Positions 1 through 9,535 are shown, numbered from the stretch's first letter. The stretch is 64,000 nt of DNA from Synergistaceae bacterium (GCA_012728235.1 JAAYFL010000055.1:80627-144626); one strand, 5' to 3'. Made by a program: numbers and translations. Notes: generated by a model not told the origin, from the sequence alone.

Positions 1-1684
1 ATAAACTTAAGACTCCTGATAATAATCTTGAAAAAATATTCTTTTTTTCTCGTCCTTGTGTTGCTATAAGCAGTATTACCGAAATTATAGATAATATTTT
101 AGATGGCGCAAGAAAAGCTTCATTTATAACTCCACCCATAGCCATGCCCATTACGACTAAAGAAACAAGAAAAACAATCCAGCCGGCATGGACAAAAATA
201 GCAGCGACTTTATCTCCCTCTTTCCAGCTTGCATACATAGCTATTATTAGTCCAAAGATGATATGTACAAAACCAAGTGATAAAGAAATTATAAGAAAAG
301 TCATTGGGTCATTCATAGGGTCTAAAAATTGTAGTGCATCTTTAATGGGTATTAGAGGGTGTAAAAAGGAAAACGCAGTTATACTATCACCAAACCAAGA
401 CCCTGTGACTGCACCAACAAAAATTGTTAGAGTCATAGCTATGGTCAGAATAACAAAAAACTTCCTCAGTATGGGCGTTAGGCGATGCTTAACAAGGATA
501 TAGCCGAAAAGAGCCGTAAGAATTAACCCGTATCCCGCATCTCCAAAACACATGGCCATAAACAAAAAGAAAAAGGGAGCCATAGGTGTTGAAGGATCCA
601 CCTTTCCATATGTTGGGGTACCATACATAAGAGTTAAGGGTTCTACGCAAGACGCCCACTTAGAATTCTTGAGTAGCGTAGGCGGCATCTCGTTTTCTTT
701 GGGTTCGACAAGGGCAAATTCAGTCATGTTTTCATATTCTTTAACTTTTGCTTCAACAAGGCTAAGCTTAGCTGTTGGAAGCCAAAGCGACCAAATTAAA
801 ACCTCTTCTGTGGGTAATGCTGAAAGCATTGAAACCAATCTATCTCTGACTATATTCCAATAATCTGTATAATCACGAATCATTTCTAAGCCTTCATTTG
901 CTTTAGCAGCAATTAAGGCCTTCTCGTTTTGCTCTCTTTCCTTACATTCATCAATTTCTTTTGTAAGCTTTATTTTTTCCTCTGGAGCAGTTTTATTAAA
1001 TTCTCTTGGAACATCGACTCTGTTAGCTGAAAAATCGGTAGCTATACTTTGAACTAAGTCGCCTTTTTCTCTCCTATAAAGCAAAGCAAAAGTTATCTCG
1101 GAATCTTTTTGTTTATGGGACAGCTCCTGTAACTCAAAGAAGTCTCCTAGTTCCCTTGTAAGTTTATTCTTAAAATTATCAGATAACTCACTAGAGACAG
1201 TAAAAATCTCTCCCAACACAGTTGCTGTGCCCTTTGTAAAAAGTTCTAAGGGCCATTTCACCTGTTCCAATTGTTTTAATTGCGAGAATAATCCTCTCAA
1301 TCGAGTTTCGTTTGAATGATACAAAGTAAGAGCGTCGTCTTTTCCCTTCACATAGTTGTAAAGATCTAAAAATTTTTGCTCATCTACCTTTGCCTCTAGA
1401 GTAGACAACGATATTTGCCGGATATCACCTAACATTATCGATAAAGAGCTTCCTTTATCTGTTTCATATGGCTCAAGTAAGCGCATTAAGTATTTTGCAT
1501 CAGATAATAATTCGTCTATATGCGCAAGCTTTGATTGTAGCTGAGAAACTGACCCTGCATCGAGATTACCTTCAGTTTGTGGAACGAATTCACAACAACC
1601 CAAAGCTTGTATTTTCTCTGCAAGTTTAGTAGCTACAGATTTATGCACTGCTATTTGAGCCTTACTCATCTGCGTGAGAGCCAT
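1..1684 (-). CDS. ntpI: V-type ATP synthase subunit I (3' end cut by window edge)
   Basis: Membrane stator subunit I (the a-subunit equivalent) of the V/A-type ATP synthase, which forms the ion half-channels beside the c-ring and anchors the peripheral stalk. Reading the minus strand from the ATG at 1684 gives an uninterrupted frame to base 1. The first ~330 residues are soluble, charged and rich in predicted coiled coil. Hydrophobic membrane segments follow, beginning near the family-typical MAMCFGDAGYG sequence, then GAVTGSWFGDS, a known hallmark of the family. About 561 residues are visible and the C-terminus is missing. The start is supported by GAGGTGG about 8 bases upstream; a second ATG six codons in is an alternative. 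It overlaps the end of the small stalk-subunit gene, which suggests coupled translation. The rest of the operon should lie to the left of the window. Confidence 0.93.
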   Translation of the reverse strand, partial: MALTQMSKAQIAVHKSVATKLAEKIQALGCCEFVPQTEGNLDAGSVSQLQSKLAHIDELLSDAKYLMRLLEPYETDKGSSLSIMLGDIRQISLSTLEAKVDEQKFLDLYNYVKGKDDALTLYHSNETRLRGLFSQLKQLEQVKWPLELFTKGTATVLGEIFTVSSELSDNFKNKLTRELGDFFELQELSHKQKDSEITFALLYRREKGDLVQSIATDFSANRVDVPREFNKTAPEEKIKLTKEIDECKEREQNEKALIAAKANEGLEMIRDYTDYWNIVRDRLVSMLSALPTEEVLIWSLWLPTAKLSLVEAKVKEYENMTEFALVEPKENEMPPTLLKNSKWASCVEPLTLMYGTPTYGKVDPSTPMAPFFFLFMAMCFGDAGYGLILTALFGYILVKHRLTPILRKFFVILTIAMTLTIFVGAVTGSWFGDSITAFSFLHPLIPIKDALQFLDPMNDPMTFLIISLSLGFVHIIFGLIIAMYASWKEGDKVAAIFVHAGWIVFLVSLVVMGMAMGGVINEAFLAPSKILSIISVILLIATQGREKKNIFSRLLSGVLSL

Positions 1685-2006
1685 AAGACGCCACCACCTC
1701 TTTTACCAACCATTTTGCCACAGCTTCTACGCTGCCTTTTTTTTCATCATAATATAATTTCGCTTCTTCTTCTCCCTCAGCAAAAATTTTTTTTGCCTCG
1801 GCATCTGCGTTTTTTTCCGTTTCTGTTACTTTCTCACGCCACTGTCTATGACACTGCTGCTTATTTGCTTTTATGAGCTGTTCTGCGTCTGACTGGGCAG
1901 TAGCCAATATATTAGCAGACTCAACATTGGCTTCAGCTACTATTTTTTTTGCCATAGTTTCTTGTTCTCTTATACCTTCAGCTAAATTTTCTGCCAATAA
2001 GTCCAC
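1662..2006 (-). CDS. V-type ATP synthase G/H-type peripheral stalk subunit
   Basis: Short (about 110 residues), almost wholly charged and alanine-rich helical protein with no membrane segment. It matches the G/H subunit (NtpF/AhaH type) that pairs with subunit E in the peripheral stalk of V/A-type ATPases. The assignment rests on size, the continuous coiled-coil pattern (heptads from about residue 8 to 95) and its place directly before subunit I, as in other bacterial V-type operons; sequence motifs in this family are weak. The longest frame begins with GTG at 2006, but a TTG at 1997 has better Shine-Dalgarno spacing (GGAGG then 8 bases), so the real start may be nine bases downstream. Its 3' end overlaps the subunit I start. 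Confidence 0.82.
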   Translation of the reverse strand: MDLLAENLAEGIREQETMAKKIVAEANVESANILATAQSDAEQLIKANKQQCHRQWREKVTETEKNADAEAKKIFAEGEEEAKLYYDEKKGSVEAVAKWLVKEVVASYGSHADE

Positions 2007-2054
2007 CTCCCTCCATACACTATTTCTTATATTCTATAAAAAAATAACCTAACA

Positions 2055-2083
2055 ATTTTACACATAGAATCGGCTATAGTCAA
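2055..2083 (-). promoter_or_regulatory. Sigma-70-type promoter of the V-type ATP synthase operon
   Basis: On the minus strand TTGACT (2078-2083) and TAAAAT (2055-2060) are separated by exactly 17 bases. They lie about 50 bases before the first stalk-subunit gene in an otherwise AT-rich, gene-free gap. Confidence 0.7.
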
Positions 2084-2151
2084 TTTATTCTTATCTACAA
2101 GAGCCTTTTAAAATACGCCGCGCAAGTAAACACAGCATCTTATTTATTTTT

Positions 2152-5100
2152 TTACATTTCACATTCTTCGCTCCAAGGACAGACGGAGCATCTAGTCAAC
2201 GCTCTGTCATATCTATGAGAAAGAGCCAGTTTTGATAGAAGATGTACATTTTCACCTATCGCATGCAACTTATCTTCATCAAGTACCCTAACTCTTACAT
2301 TATCATTAGTTAAATAGTTTATCCCTACAACAATATCATTGTTTTTAAACATATTTTTCTCTATACGATACTTCCAAATAGCAAAAGCGTAAAAATCTAG
2401 CTGTGCGTCATAATATTCAGTGGGTGCAATGTTTTCTTTGGTAGTCTTCCAGTCCCGTATATGGATACTGTTATCTCTTTCCCAAAATATATCAATTGAG
2501 CCTACCATCACAAGTTCTTTGTCGTACACCCTAAAAGGGGTCTCGCGTTTAAGTCCGTCTTTACTATTATTAAGAATTTTGAGATTTTCCCCTTCATCGC
2601 TTTCTGCAAATTTAAATAACAATTCTCGAATCTTTTTTCTTGAACTGCTTAATTTGAATTCTGGCTGTAGATCTAAGGGTATTTTTTTAAGCGTATTATT
2701 AAAAACGGACTCGTCTTCATCCGGGACAAGAACATTTATAGAATTTTTATCAAAGTCCCATCTGCTTAAAAACCAGTGAGTTAAACTTCCAAAATCAGCT
2801 CCTCCAACACCATCCTCGCTCTTATTAACCCATAGCATCTCTTTCCCTTGTCGATATGCCAAACGATAGGCAGTAGGACACCAACTAAGCATTGCATAAG
2901 CAGATGCCGAAAAACGAGCAAGTGTGGCCGTATCTTCTTCTCTTAATTCTAATGCTTTTGCTTTTATTTGTTTCTCTACTCGTCTTGCTGTCAATCTTTT
3001 TGTACTGTTATCTATTGTGAGCCATGAAACATTACAGAAATCTAATTTAGAGTGGGCTAAATCAAGTGTTTTATTTTCATCTGTCTCTCTTTGTGGTATT
3101 TCTATTTTAGCCACTTTAAACAAATGACTTAAAAAACTGTTGTCTTTGGGCTCGGATATTTTGTTATCACTACTTTCGCACGTTAACGTACCACAAAGTA
3201 TAAGCTTCTCTCTTGCCCTTGTTGTAGCTACGTACCATAGTCTTTCTTGCTCTTCAGACTCCATTTTATTTTCAATTTCTGAATGCCAAATGCCAGAAAC
3301 AGTATTTTTATTCCCAAAGTTTTCATCTTCATAAAAAAGAAAGTCTGGTATTACTGGAGACAGAATGCCATATTTCAAGGATAAACTGATTCCGGAAACT
3401 TTTTTAACATCATTTTCAATTCCGACTAAAGCCACAATAGGAAACTCTAGTCCTTTTGATGCATGAATTGTCATTATTTGTACTGCATCATGCTCTTCGT
3501 CTAAAACAGTAGGTTCTTCTTTTTGCCCTGCGTTCACTGATGCATATTGCAAATAATCTGACAATCCAACCAGAGAGCGCCCCTGTACTGATTCATATTC
3601 ATTTGCCAAATCTGCAAGAGCAACAATGTTCGCTGTTACCCGATTTCTCATTCTAGGCTCAAAGGCTTTCAGATAATGTGGAACTTTTATTATCTCATGT
3701 ATTAGATCTACTACCCCTTCAAGATCTGCAATAGCCTTTAGTCTCATCAGCTCTTTCCATACTTCTGGCAACTTTTCTTTTACTACATCACTCAGCCTTA
3801 TTGGCTCTCTTTTTACTTTTAATCGATAAGCTGCAAACAGTGTATCTTCTGCTACTTTAGGCTCTACTCCACTAAATGGAGAGGCCAACCACCCTGCCAA
3901 AAGATATGGGTCTTCAGGCTGAGTTAGCAGTGAAATTAAATTTATTATGTCTGCTACTTCTCCTCTGGCAAAATAATCTTTTGATGTGCAAATTCTGTAT
4001 GGTACCTCTATTTCATCGAATGCACACTCTATTTCTGAATATACTGTTCTGGAAGGAACAAGAACGGCAAAGTCCTTCCACGTGACATCTCTGAACTTAT
4101 TATCTTCTTTTATTTCTTTATCCCAAATCTGTGTTTTTGAATTAATCATTTCCTTTATTCGTACAGCTAACTCCTTAAAACATCTTGTTCTCATTTCTTT
4201 TATATTTTCATTTTTCCCCCATTTTTCTTCGCCTTTTTTATTAAAATAAGGCTCCCTTGCTTCAATACCTAATAATATTTCAAGAGTCGGGTTTATGGGG
4301 TTTTGGTTTCGCCTCTCCCACCAAATAGCATCGCCTTCTGCTCCCACTAGCGGTTCATATTCGAAAGGACAAGTAACATCTTTTTTTGCTGGCCATAAGG
4401 ACTCAAATATGCTATTGATTTTATTAAGAAGAAGATCGTGTGTTCTAAAACTTTTATCGAGAGTTACATAGAGGCTATTAGGAGCATTACCACATTTTGC
4501 TTCACGAATATATTTTTGAAATATTGATAAATCCGCGTGACGAAAACGATAAATTGATTGCTTTATATCTCCAACTATGAAAAGTGTGCTGCCCATATCT
4601 TTCCAAAGAGCTTGCAACATATCCTCCTGCAGTCTATCAGTATCTTGAAACTCATCGACTAAAATATGCTTGAATTTCTCCCCATATTTTTTATTTTTAT
4701 TTAAAACATCTGACGCATAGCGAATTAGGTCGTTATGGGTGAGTATGCCTTCTTTCTTTCGCAATGATTCCCAACACTGCCACCCTATCGCTGCAGTTTT
4801 ATTCAAAAGCGACAACAACGCAATTTCACTATTAGAGGGCATAGAAGCCATCAACACCTTGACTTTGGCCTCATCTCTCCAAGTTTTTAAATTTTTATTT
4901 TCTATAGAGGATATTATCCTTCCAATTGCATCCTTCAATTTTGAGTTTCCAGGTAATTTTGCTAATCCTGAGTATAATATTTGCTTTGCGAAAGTTTCTA
5001 GGCACACGCTAGAAAACTCTGCTTCAGAATAATCTAACATAATATTTTTTAAATTTTCAAAACTTAAGGGATTATTAATTAGCTCTTCCCTTACAAAGAC

Positions 5101-5856
5101 ATCTGAAAAGACTTCTTCTTGCCACAAGTTCCATATTTCCACAAATATTTTCTTTTGGCTATTTACATCTTCAATTAGAGCGCAATTGTCTTGATTCCAT
5201 ATTTCATCTGGAGTTTTTCCATAACTCCCGAATTTCTCTGATGCATCTTTTGCCATTTTTGTTAGTTTTTTGGGTGTATAAAAGGAAACAAATTCACTGA
5301 AAAATTCATTGTTAAAGAGCTCTTCACAGCGCTCCTGCCATTCCTTATCGTTCAATATTTGCAATAGTTTTTCATTGGACAATGCTGCGAGAGATTCTGA
5401 AAAAGTTTTCCACCATAAATCTTCACTCGGTGCAGTTGTAATAGATGCCCCAGGATCTATGTCAAGTAGTAGGCCTGACTCTCTAATTACCTTCATTGCA
5501 AAAGAATGAATTGTTGAAATATGAGCATCATCTATATACTGTATTCTTTGCTTAAAATGCGGAAGATTACTGCTAGATTTTTCGTGCCAAGACAATAAAG
5601 TCTTCTTTATCCGCTCCTGCATCTCTCTTGCCGCTTTTTCTGTATATGTCAGCACAAGAATTTCATCTACCTTGCAGTCGGGATCCTGGGCCAGCAGCCA
5701 AGCAAATCTTTGTGACAAAGTTTGTGTCTTACCTGTTCCTGCTCCAGCACTTACAACTGTCAATTTTTTCTCACTTCTTATTGCTTCTATTTGAGAGCTG
5801 GTTCCATTAATATTGTCCTTCTCCCACTCGTTACGAAAAAAGACAGTATTATTCAT
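2152..5856 (-). CDS. addA: AddA-like UvrD-family helicase/nuclease subunit
   Basis: ATP-dependent 3'-5' DNA helicase with a C-terminal nuclease domain, the AddA partner of an AddAB-type complex that resects double-strand ends for RecA recombination. Visible superfamily-1 motifs in order: Walker A AGAGTGKTQ (about residue 40), motif Ia LTYTEKAAREM, STIHSF, Walker B DEFQDT, GDIKQSIYRFR, late motif MTIHASKGLEFP and YVATTRAREKL. Near the C-terminus the nuclease signature reads IHIRDWKTTK, and the protein ends with a cysteine cluster CSVCPWSEEC, which may bind metal. The chosen ATG at 5856 has GGAGG 8 bases upstream; the longer frame to 5880 lacks this. The start overlaps the upstream AddB-like gene by 8 bases (ATGAATAA), pointing to coupled translation and a 1:1 complex. 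The 1234-residue length is normal for AddA. Confidence 0.9.
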   Translation of the reverse strand: MNNTVFFRNEWEKDNINGTSSQIEAIRSEKKLTVVSAGAGTGKTQTLSQRFAWLLAQDPDCKVDEILVLTYTEKAAREMQERIKKTLLSWHEKSSSNLPHFKQRIQYIDDAHISTIHSFAMKVIRESGLLLDIDPGASITTAPSEDLWWKTFSESLAALSNEKLLQILNDKEWQERCEELFNNEFFSEFVSFYTPKKLTKMAKDASEKFGSYGKTPDEIWNQDNCALIEDVNSQKKIFVEIWNLWQEEVFSDVFVREELINNPLSFENLKNIMLDYSEAEFSSVCLETFAKQILYSGLAKLPGNSKLKDAIGRIISSIENKNLKTWRDEAKVKVLMASMPSNSEIALLSLLNKTAAIGWQCWESLRKKEGILTHNDLIRYASDVLNKNKKYGEKFKHILVDEFQDTDRLQEDMLQALWKDMGSTLFIVGDIKQSIYRFRHADLSIFQKYIREAKCGNAPNSLYVTLDKSFRTHDLLLNKINSIFESLWPAKKDVTCPFEYEPLVGAEGDAIWWERRNQNPINPTLEILLGIEAREPYFNKKGEEKWGKNENIKEMRTRCFKELAVRIKEMINSKTQIWDKEIKEDNKFRDVTWKDFAVLVPSRTVYSEIECAFDEIEVPYRICTSKDYFARGEVADIINLISLLTQPEDPYLLAGWLASPFSGVEPKVAEDTLFAAYRLKVKREPIRLSDVVKEKLPEVWKELMRLKAIADLEGVVDLIHEIIKVPHYLKAFEPRMRNRVTANIVALADLANEYESVQGRSLVGLSDYLQYASVNAGQKEEPTVLDEEHDAVQIMTIHASKGLEFPIVALVGIENDVKKVSGISLSLKYGILSPVIPDFLFYEDENFGNKNTVSGIWHSEIENKMESEEQERLWYVATTRAREKLILCGTLTCESSDNKISEPKDNSFLSHLFKVAKIEIPQRETDENKTLDLAHSKLDFCNVSWLTIDNSTKRLTARRVEKQIKAKALELREEDTATLARFSASAYAMLSWCPTAYRLAYRQGKEMLWVNKSEDGVGGADFGSLTHWFLSRWDFDKNSINVLVPDEDESVFNNTLKKIPLDLQPEFKLSSSRKKIRELLFKFAESDEGENLKILNNSKDGLKRETPFRVYDKELVMVGSIDIFWERDNSIHIRDWKTTKENIAPTEYYDAQLDFYAFAIWKYRIEKNMFKNNDIVVGINYLTNDNVRVRVLDEDKLHAIGENVHLLSKLALSHRYDRALTRCSVCPWSEECEM

Positions 5857-8740
5857 TGCAACCACCTCCAAAATTATCATCCTCGCCTTCTTCTAAATCA
5901 TAAGAAACAGCTTCTTTTTTTCTGCAAATTGTATAAAACTCACAATACCTACTACAGGCGAGAGAGTTATAATCCGCCTCATATATCCCTTTTTTAATAG
6001 ATTCCGCCATATCATGTATATGCTCTTTTGTTTCTTTTAACAAATCATCTAATTCTTTATTAGTGTTTTTTGCTTCATAAACTTCTTTTATTTCATTATC
6101 GATAAAATACCCACACAAAGTACCACTCTTATGCCCTACCCAAGCGTAACCTATAGGCCGGTATCCTTTCCCTTGTTTTATTATTGAATATGCAGCAAGT
6201 TGCCAATCATCTTTGTGTTTATTTGCATCTCCAAGCTTATAGTCAAGAATTACCATGCGTTTCACATCTTCAGATTCAAATATATCAGCTCTATCCAATC
6301 TCCCTCTAAATTTTACTCCGCCAACATCTAATTCCGGCAACCAAGACTCTATTTCCACATTTGTTCTTCCTGACATGTTTTTTTCAATTTTATCAAGCAA
6401 CAAAGCTACTGACTCTACTTGTTTCTTAAGTCTATCTGCTTGTCTTTTTAATCTTCCATCTTTTATTAGGTTAGGGTATTCTTCAGCTGCTTTATCCCAA
6501 TATTTCTTGCTTAAAATTACAAAACTTTGTTTATTATTTTTCTGATATTCCAACCAAGAAAGCTCCCATAGCTTATGTACAAAACTACCGGCAGACAGAG
6601 GATCAAAAAGATCTGTCCTTGTCTTTTCTAGCCCAAGCACTGACTTACACCAATAGCGATAAGGACATTTTATCCACTCATCTAATGAGCTAAGAGAAAC
6701 TGTCTTTTCTAAAAAATCTTCTCCCCATTCTACTTTTCTTGGCATTCTGTCCCTGTCAATCTTTTTTTCTCCTTCACTTACTTCGGCTCCAGAAAACCAT
6801 GTCTCGTTTTTATCAGGTGTCAAACTTAACAAAGGATATAATATTTCCCCTTTAGCGGGATAATTAGTTTTTATCGACTCTAGAAATTGTGCTTTGCCTA
6901 CGGGCCTGGCATTTGAATCGTTTAAAGAGCGTGTAAAAATTATTCCATCTACACCTGTCGCTATCAATCTTCTAAAAAGAGATTCTCTTTGCTCTCTTTT
7001 GTCATGTAAGTTAGGAAGATATAGTACAAATGCGTCACTTTCTTTTTCAACATCACTAACTGTTATATTGTTGATTTTTTCTTTATTCTCATCACTTAAA
7101 AGGGGAGACTCCTTAAACTTCCCCGGCCATGTGTCATAGTCCACATCAGTCATAATCCAGTACCTATGTTCAGCTAATACAGGAGGGGAGCCTACATATA
7201 CAGTAACCGAGCCATTTTGCTGGAGCGGCATAGGAAGTTTGGCATTTTCATTCCAATCCAATATGTAATTAATCGCATCCGAACCCGACAAAAACACATT
7301 AAGAAGTTCCTTAATATTTTTATCAGAACTTTCAACTGTTTTTATTTTTCTCTCTAGCTCTCTAATGCTATACGCAAAATTCTTTATCTCTGAATCTAAT
7401 TCTACTTGGGTAGAAACTAAAGGCCCTATTTTATTTGTAATATCAAGATCTAAAATAAAATCTCTCCATGTGCTCAATACTGTTACTGGAGAACCTCCCG
7501 TCCTAATCTCCGAACAAAAACCTATTATTCTCTTAAATACTTTTAACATCTTTTCCTGGTTTTTAAGATTTAATTCCCATTTTTTTTGACCTTGCGGATG
7601 ATATTTTAGGCAGTTTTTAAAATTAAAATCTTCAGTATGAATGAGGGGTGAAGACAAAAGTAAAAGTGTTTCGTGTGTATCCCAGTTACTTGAATATGCG
7701 CTCCATATTAACTTGGGCAATTCACCCAATAAGGTTTCACCAACATTTTCCCGAACTTGCAGGTTATAGGGGATTTTATAGCGTGACAAAGCGCTCTTAA
7801 GTATTTTTAGTCGTTTCTCTTGTACTTGTATTCCTATATCCCCAAAACTTGTAAAGCCGCCAATTTTACTTAAATCACTCTTGTCATGTAGCCATAATGC
7901 CAATTCTCTAGCTATAGCATTAAATTGTAAAAACGCATTACTAGCATTTAATTCCATATAATTTATTTCTATTGCTGTTTTTTCTTTATATCCTTTATAG
8001 TCTGATATCTGTTTTATTGAGTCATGTCTATATTCTAAGCCGGAATTTGGTAATATAAATATTTTTTCTACCTCTTTGTCAAAGCTATGTTTTACTAAAT
8101 TTAGCTGACCTCCGGTAAATGTAAGAAATCCTATAAAAACAAATTTATGCTCTTTCGAGTAGCTACGCACTTTGGTATTGTTTAACAACTTACTCGTTTC
8201 TGTTGCAATCTGAGCACTGTCTAGGAGGTTATTTTTTTCTAAATATGACAAATAATCTGAATAAAGACGATATAAAATTGCCTCCGGAGAAGTTTTGTTT
8301 CCTTCCGTTTCGCTAATCTTCTCTGTTAATGTTTCCGGCAACACTCCTTCTAAGAGCAAATCGCGAATATTTTCCCCAAGTATTTTTACAAAACCGTGTC
8401 GTTCTACCCCAGGCGGCAAGTCCAACCCAGCATTTTTTGTTTCTTTAACAAATAAGTTTAATAGATGTTTTAGAATAAAAAGGTGATCAGTCGGATCTAG
8501 TACATGTCGTGGAGAAACCTCTGCGACAATATTTAACTCATTATAAAGATCGCTCCAAACCCAAATTTTCGGACGCTCTTCGAGAAACGAACCATTATCA
8601 GAAATTAAATCTAATAAATACTCTCTGTCCATACCTGAAGGCACAATAAAAATAGCCTTCTCTTTGTTTTTTTCATAAATTTCTGCCAAGCGCTTTTGTT
8701 TTTCTGATATATGGTAATAACTCTCAACGCTTACACTCAT
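5849..8740 (-). CDS. addB: AddB-like PD-(D/E)XK nuclease subunit
   Basis: Partner subunit of the AddA-like helicase. It has a helicase-like N-terminal body and a C-terminal PD-(D/E)XK nuclease domain. The nuclease region carries SLDEWIKCPYRYW, MVILDYKLGD (the catalytic Asp and Lys) and QLAAYSII. The cysteine of KCPYRYW plus the closing CSRYCEFYTIC match the four-cysteine iron-sulfur cluster pattern known from AddB and Cas4-type nucleases. At the N-terminus, where Bacillus-type AddB has a Walker A, the sequence reads IFIVPSGMDREYL with no GxGKT, so this subunit probably does not bind ATP there. The ATG at 8740 is preferred because GGGAG lies 9 bases upstream. It is the first gene of a two-gene operon. 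The AddB assignment rests on domain layout and pairing; overall similarity to characterised AddB cannot be measured here. Confidence 0.83.
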   Translation of the reverse strand: MSVSVESYYHISEKQKRLAEIYEKNKEKAIFIVPSGMDREYLLDLISDNGSFLEERPKIWVWSDLYNELNIVAEVSPRHVLDPTDHLFILKHLLNLFVKETKNAGLDLPPGVERHGFVKILGENIRDLLLEGVLPETLTEKISETEGNKTSPEAILYRLYSDYLSYLEKNNLLDSAQIATETSKLLNNTKVRSYSKEHKFVFIGFLTFTGGQLNLVKHSFDKEVEKIFILPNSGLEYRHDSIKQISDYKGYKEKTAIEINYMELNASNAFLQFNAIARELALWLHDKSDLSKIGGFTSFGDIGIQVQEKRLKILKSALSRYKIPYNLQVRENVGETLLGELPKLIWSAYSSNWDTHETLLLLSSPLIHTEDFNFKNCLKYHPQGQKKWELNLKNQEKMLKVFKRIIGFCSEIRTGGSPVTVLSTWRDFILDLDITNKIGPLVSTQVELDSEIKNFAYSIRELERKIKTVESSDKNIKELLNVFLSGSDAINYILDWNENAKLPMPLQQNGSVTVYVGSPPVLAEHRYWIMTDVDYDTWPGKFKESPLLSDENKEKINNITVSDVEKESDAFVLYLPNLHDKREQRESLFRRLIATGVDGIIFTRSLNDSNARPVGKAQFLESIKTNYPAKGEILYPLLSLTPDKNETWFSGAEVSEGEKKIDRDRMPRKVEWGEDFLEKTVSLSSLDEWIKCPYRYWCKSVLGLEKTRTDLFDPLSAGSFVHKLWELSWLEYQKNNKQSFVILSKKYWDKAAEEYPNLIKDGRLKRQADRLKKQVESVALLLDKIEKNMSGRTNVEIESWLPELDVGGVKFRGRLDRADIFESEDVKRMVILDYKLGDANKHKDDWQLAAYSIIKQGKGYRPIGYAWVGHKSGTLCGYFIDNEIKEVYEAKNTNKELDDLLKETKEHIHDMAESIKKGIYEADYNSLACSRYCEFYTICRKKEAVSYDLEEGEDDNFGGGCNE

Positions 8741-8799
8741 GTTAACTCTCTCCCGAATAATCATTCTAAAAACATAGTCTTATGCATGAATTGTTTTTT

Positions 8800-8827
8800 A
8801 TTTTATATTTAAAGTGTGACATTACAA
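8800..8827 (-). promoter_or_regulatory. Candidate promoter of the addB-addA operon
   Basis: Minus-strand TTGTAA (8822-8827) and TAAAAT (8800-8805) with a 16-base spacer, about 60 bases before the addB start. The fit is moderate and the region is very AT-rich, so chance matches are possible. Confidence 0.45.
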
Positions 8828-9037
8828 TTACTACGTTTATCTCATGTCTTTTCCTTCATAAAATATTAGTGTTTCCCTATCTTATTACTTTTATAGTTTT
8901 TAAATTTCTATTTCGTTTGTTTGTAGTTTAAGGGTAAGTGCTGTACAACCTATTGACAAGTTATTCTTGAAAGGTATCACAGTATTTAATTTTAACACTA
9001 TAATGAGCTAATTGCTTTTAATACAGCGTAATTTATG

Positions 9038-9061
9038 TTGCTAAAATTTTAATTTTAGCAA
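9038..9061. repeat. Inverted repeat with GCTAA core
   Basis: Two perfectly complementary 11-base arms (TTGCTAAAATT and AATTTTAGCAA) separated by two bases. No run of T follows on either strand, so it looks more like a protein-binding site than a terminator. Confidence 0.6.
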
Positions 9062-9102
9062 TATATAACACAATTCGTTTCCAATTCACTATATGTTTTG
9101 CT

Positions 9103-9127
9103 AAGCTAATAATTAAAATATTAGCTT
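9103..9127. repeat. Second GCTAA inverted repeat
   Basis: Nine-base arms AAGCTAATA and TATTAGCTT around a seven-base AT loop, about 65 bases after the first inverted repeat and about 140 bases before the zinc-ribbon start codon. It shares the GCTAA/TTAGC core with the first repeat. Confidence 0.55.
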
Positions 9128-9268
9128 TATAATGCGATTAAAATTTAAATATAAATTACATTGTTTAGCTCTTATGTATATAATATTGGGAAGAAATAAA
9201 ATCAAATTTTTTTCATTGTGTATAGATACGATAAAACGAGTGAAAGATATACAAAGGAGGGGATGTAT

Positions 9269-9415
9269 ATGCTTTGCTGTACAATCTGTGGCAGGGTGCT
9301 TAAGGAGTGTTGTGATCTTTTTCATGAGGCAATAACAGAAGATGGAGAAACTGTCGTCGTTTGTAATGATTGTGCGATAGAAAATGATTTAGACTTTGAG
9401 CCTGAAACGGAATAA
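9269..9415 (+). CDS. Small zinc-ribbon-like protein (48 aa)
   Basis: A 48-residue protein of unknown function. It has two cysteine pairs, CTIC near residue 4 and CNDC near residue 33, the layout of a minimal zinc ribbon; an additional CC and a His lie between them. The C-terminal tail is strongly acidic. The start is chosen from AAGGAGG with 8-base spacing to the ATG at 9269; an ATG two codons earlier sits too close to the Shine-Dalgarno. The strong ribosome binding site argues that it is translated despite its size. It is followed on the same strand by the TM1266-like gene. Possible roles are a metal-binding regulator or a small partner protein, but nothing in the sequence decides this. Confidence 0.65.
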   Translation: MLCCTICGRVLKECCDLFHEAITEDGETVVVCNDCAIENDLDFEPETE

Positions 9416-9535
9416 ATATAAAACATAAATTTAAGGACATTTTAATTTCTGCCGATTCCTCTTTAATATAACAAAAAATAAACAAGGCTATCTATGTTTT
9501 TACAATTAAATCAATACAAAAAAGGAGATGGAAAG

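Larger units (their letters stand above)
8741..9268. other. 528-base AT-rich divergent intergenic region with inverted repeats
   Basis: No supportable gene. It separates the minus-strand addB operon from the plus-strand zinc-ribbon gene. It contains the addB promoter candidate, a TTGACA at 8953 without a convincing -10 partner, and two inverted repeats built on GCTAA/TTAGC motifs (9038-9061 and 9103-9127). Short frames here are antisense shadows or lack ribosome binding sites. Confidence 0.6.

Noticed and set aside
8941..8985. TTGACA at 8953 as a plus-strand promoter for the zinc-ribbon gene
   Set aside because: No acceptable -10 hexamer at 15-19 bases; the distance to the gene is over 300 bases.
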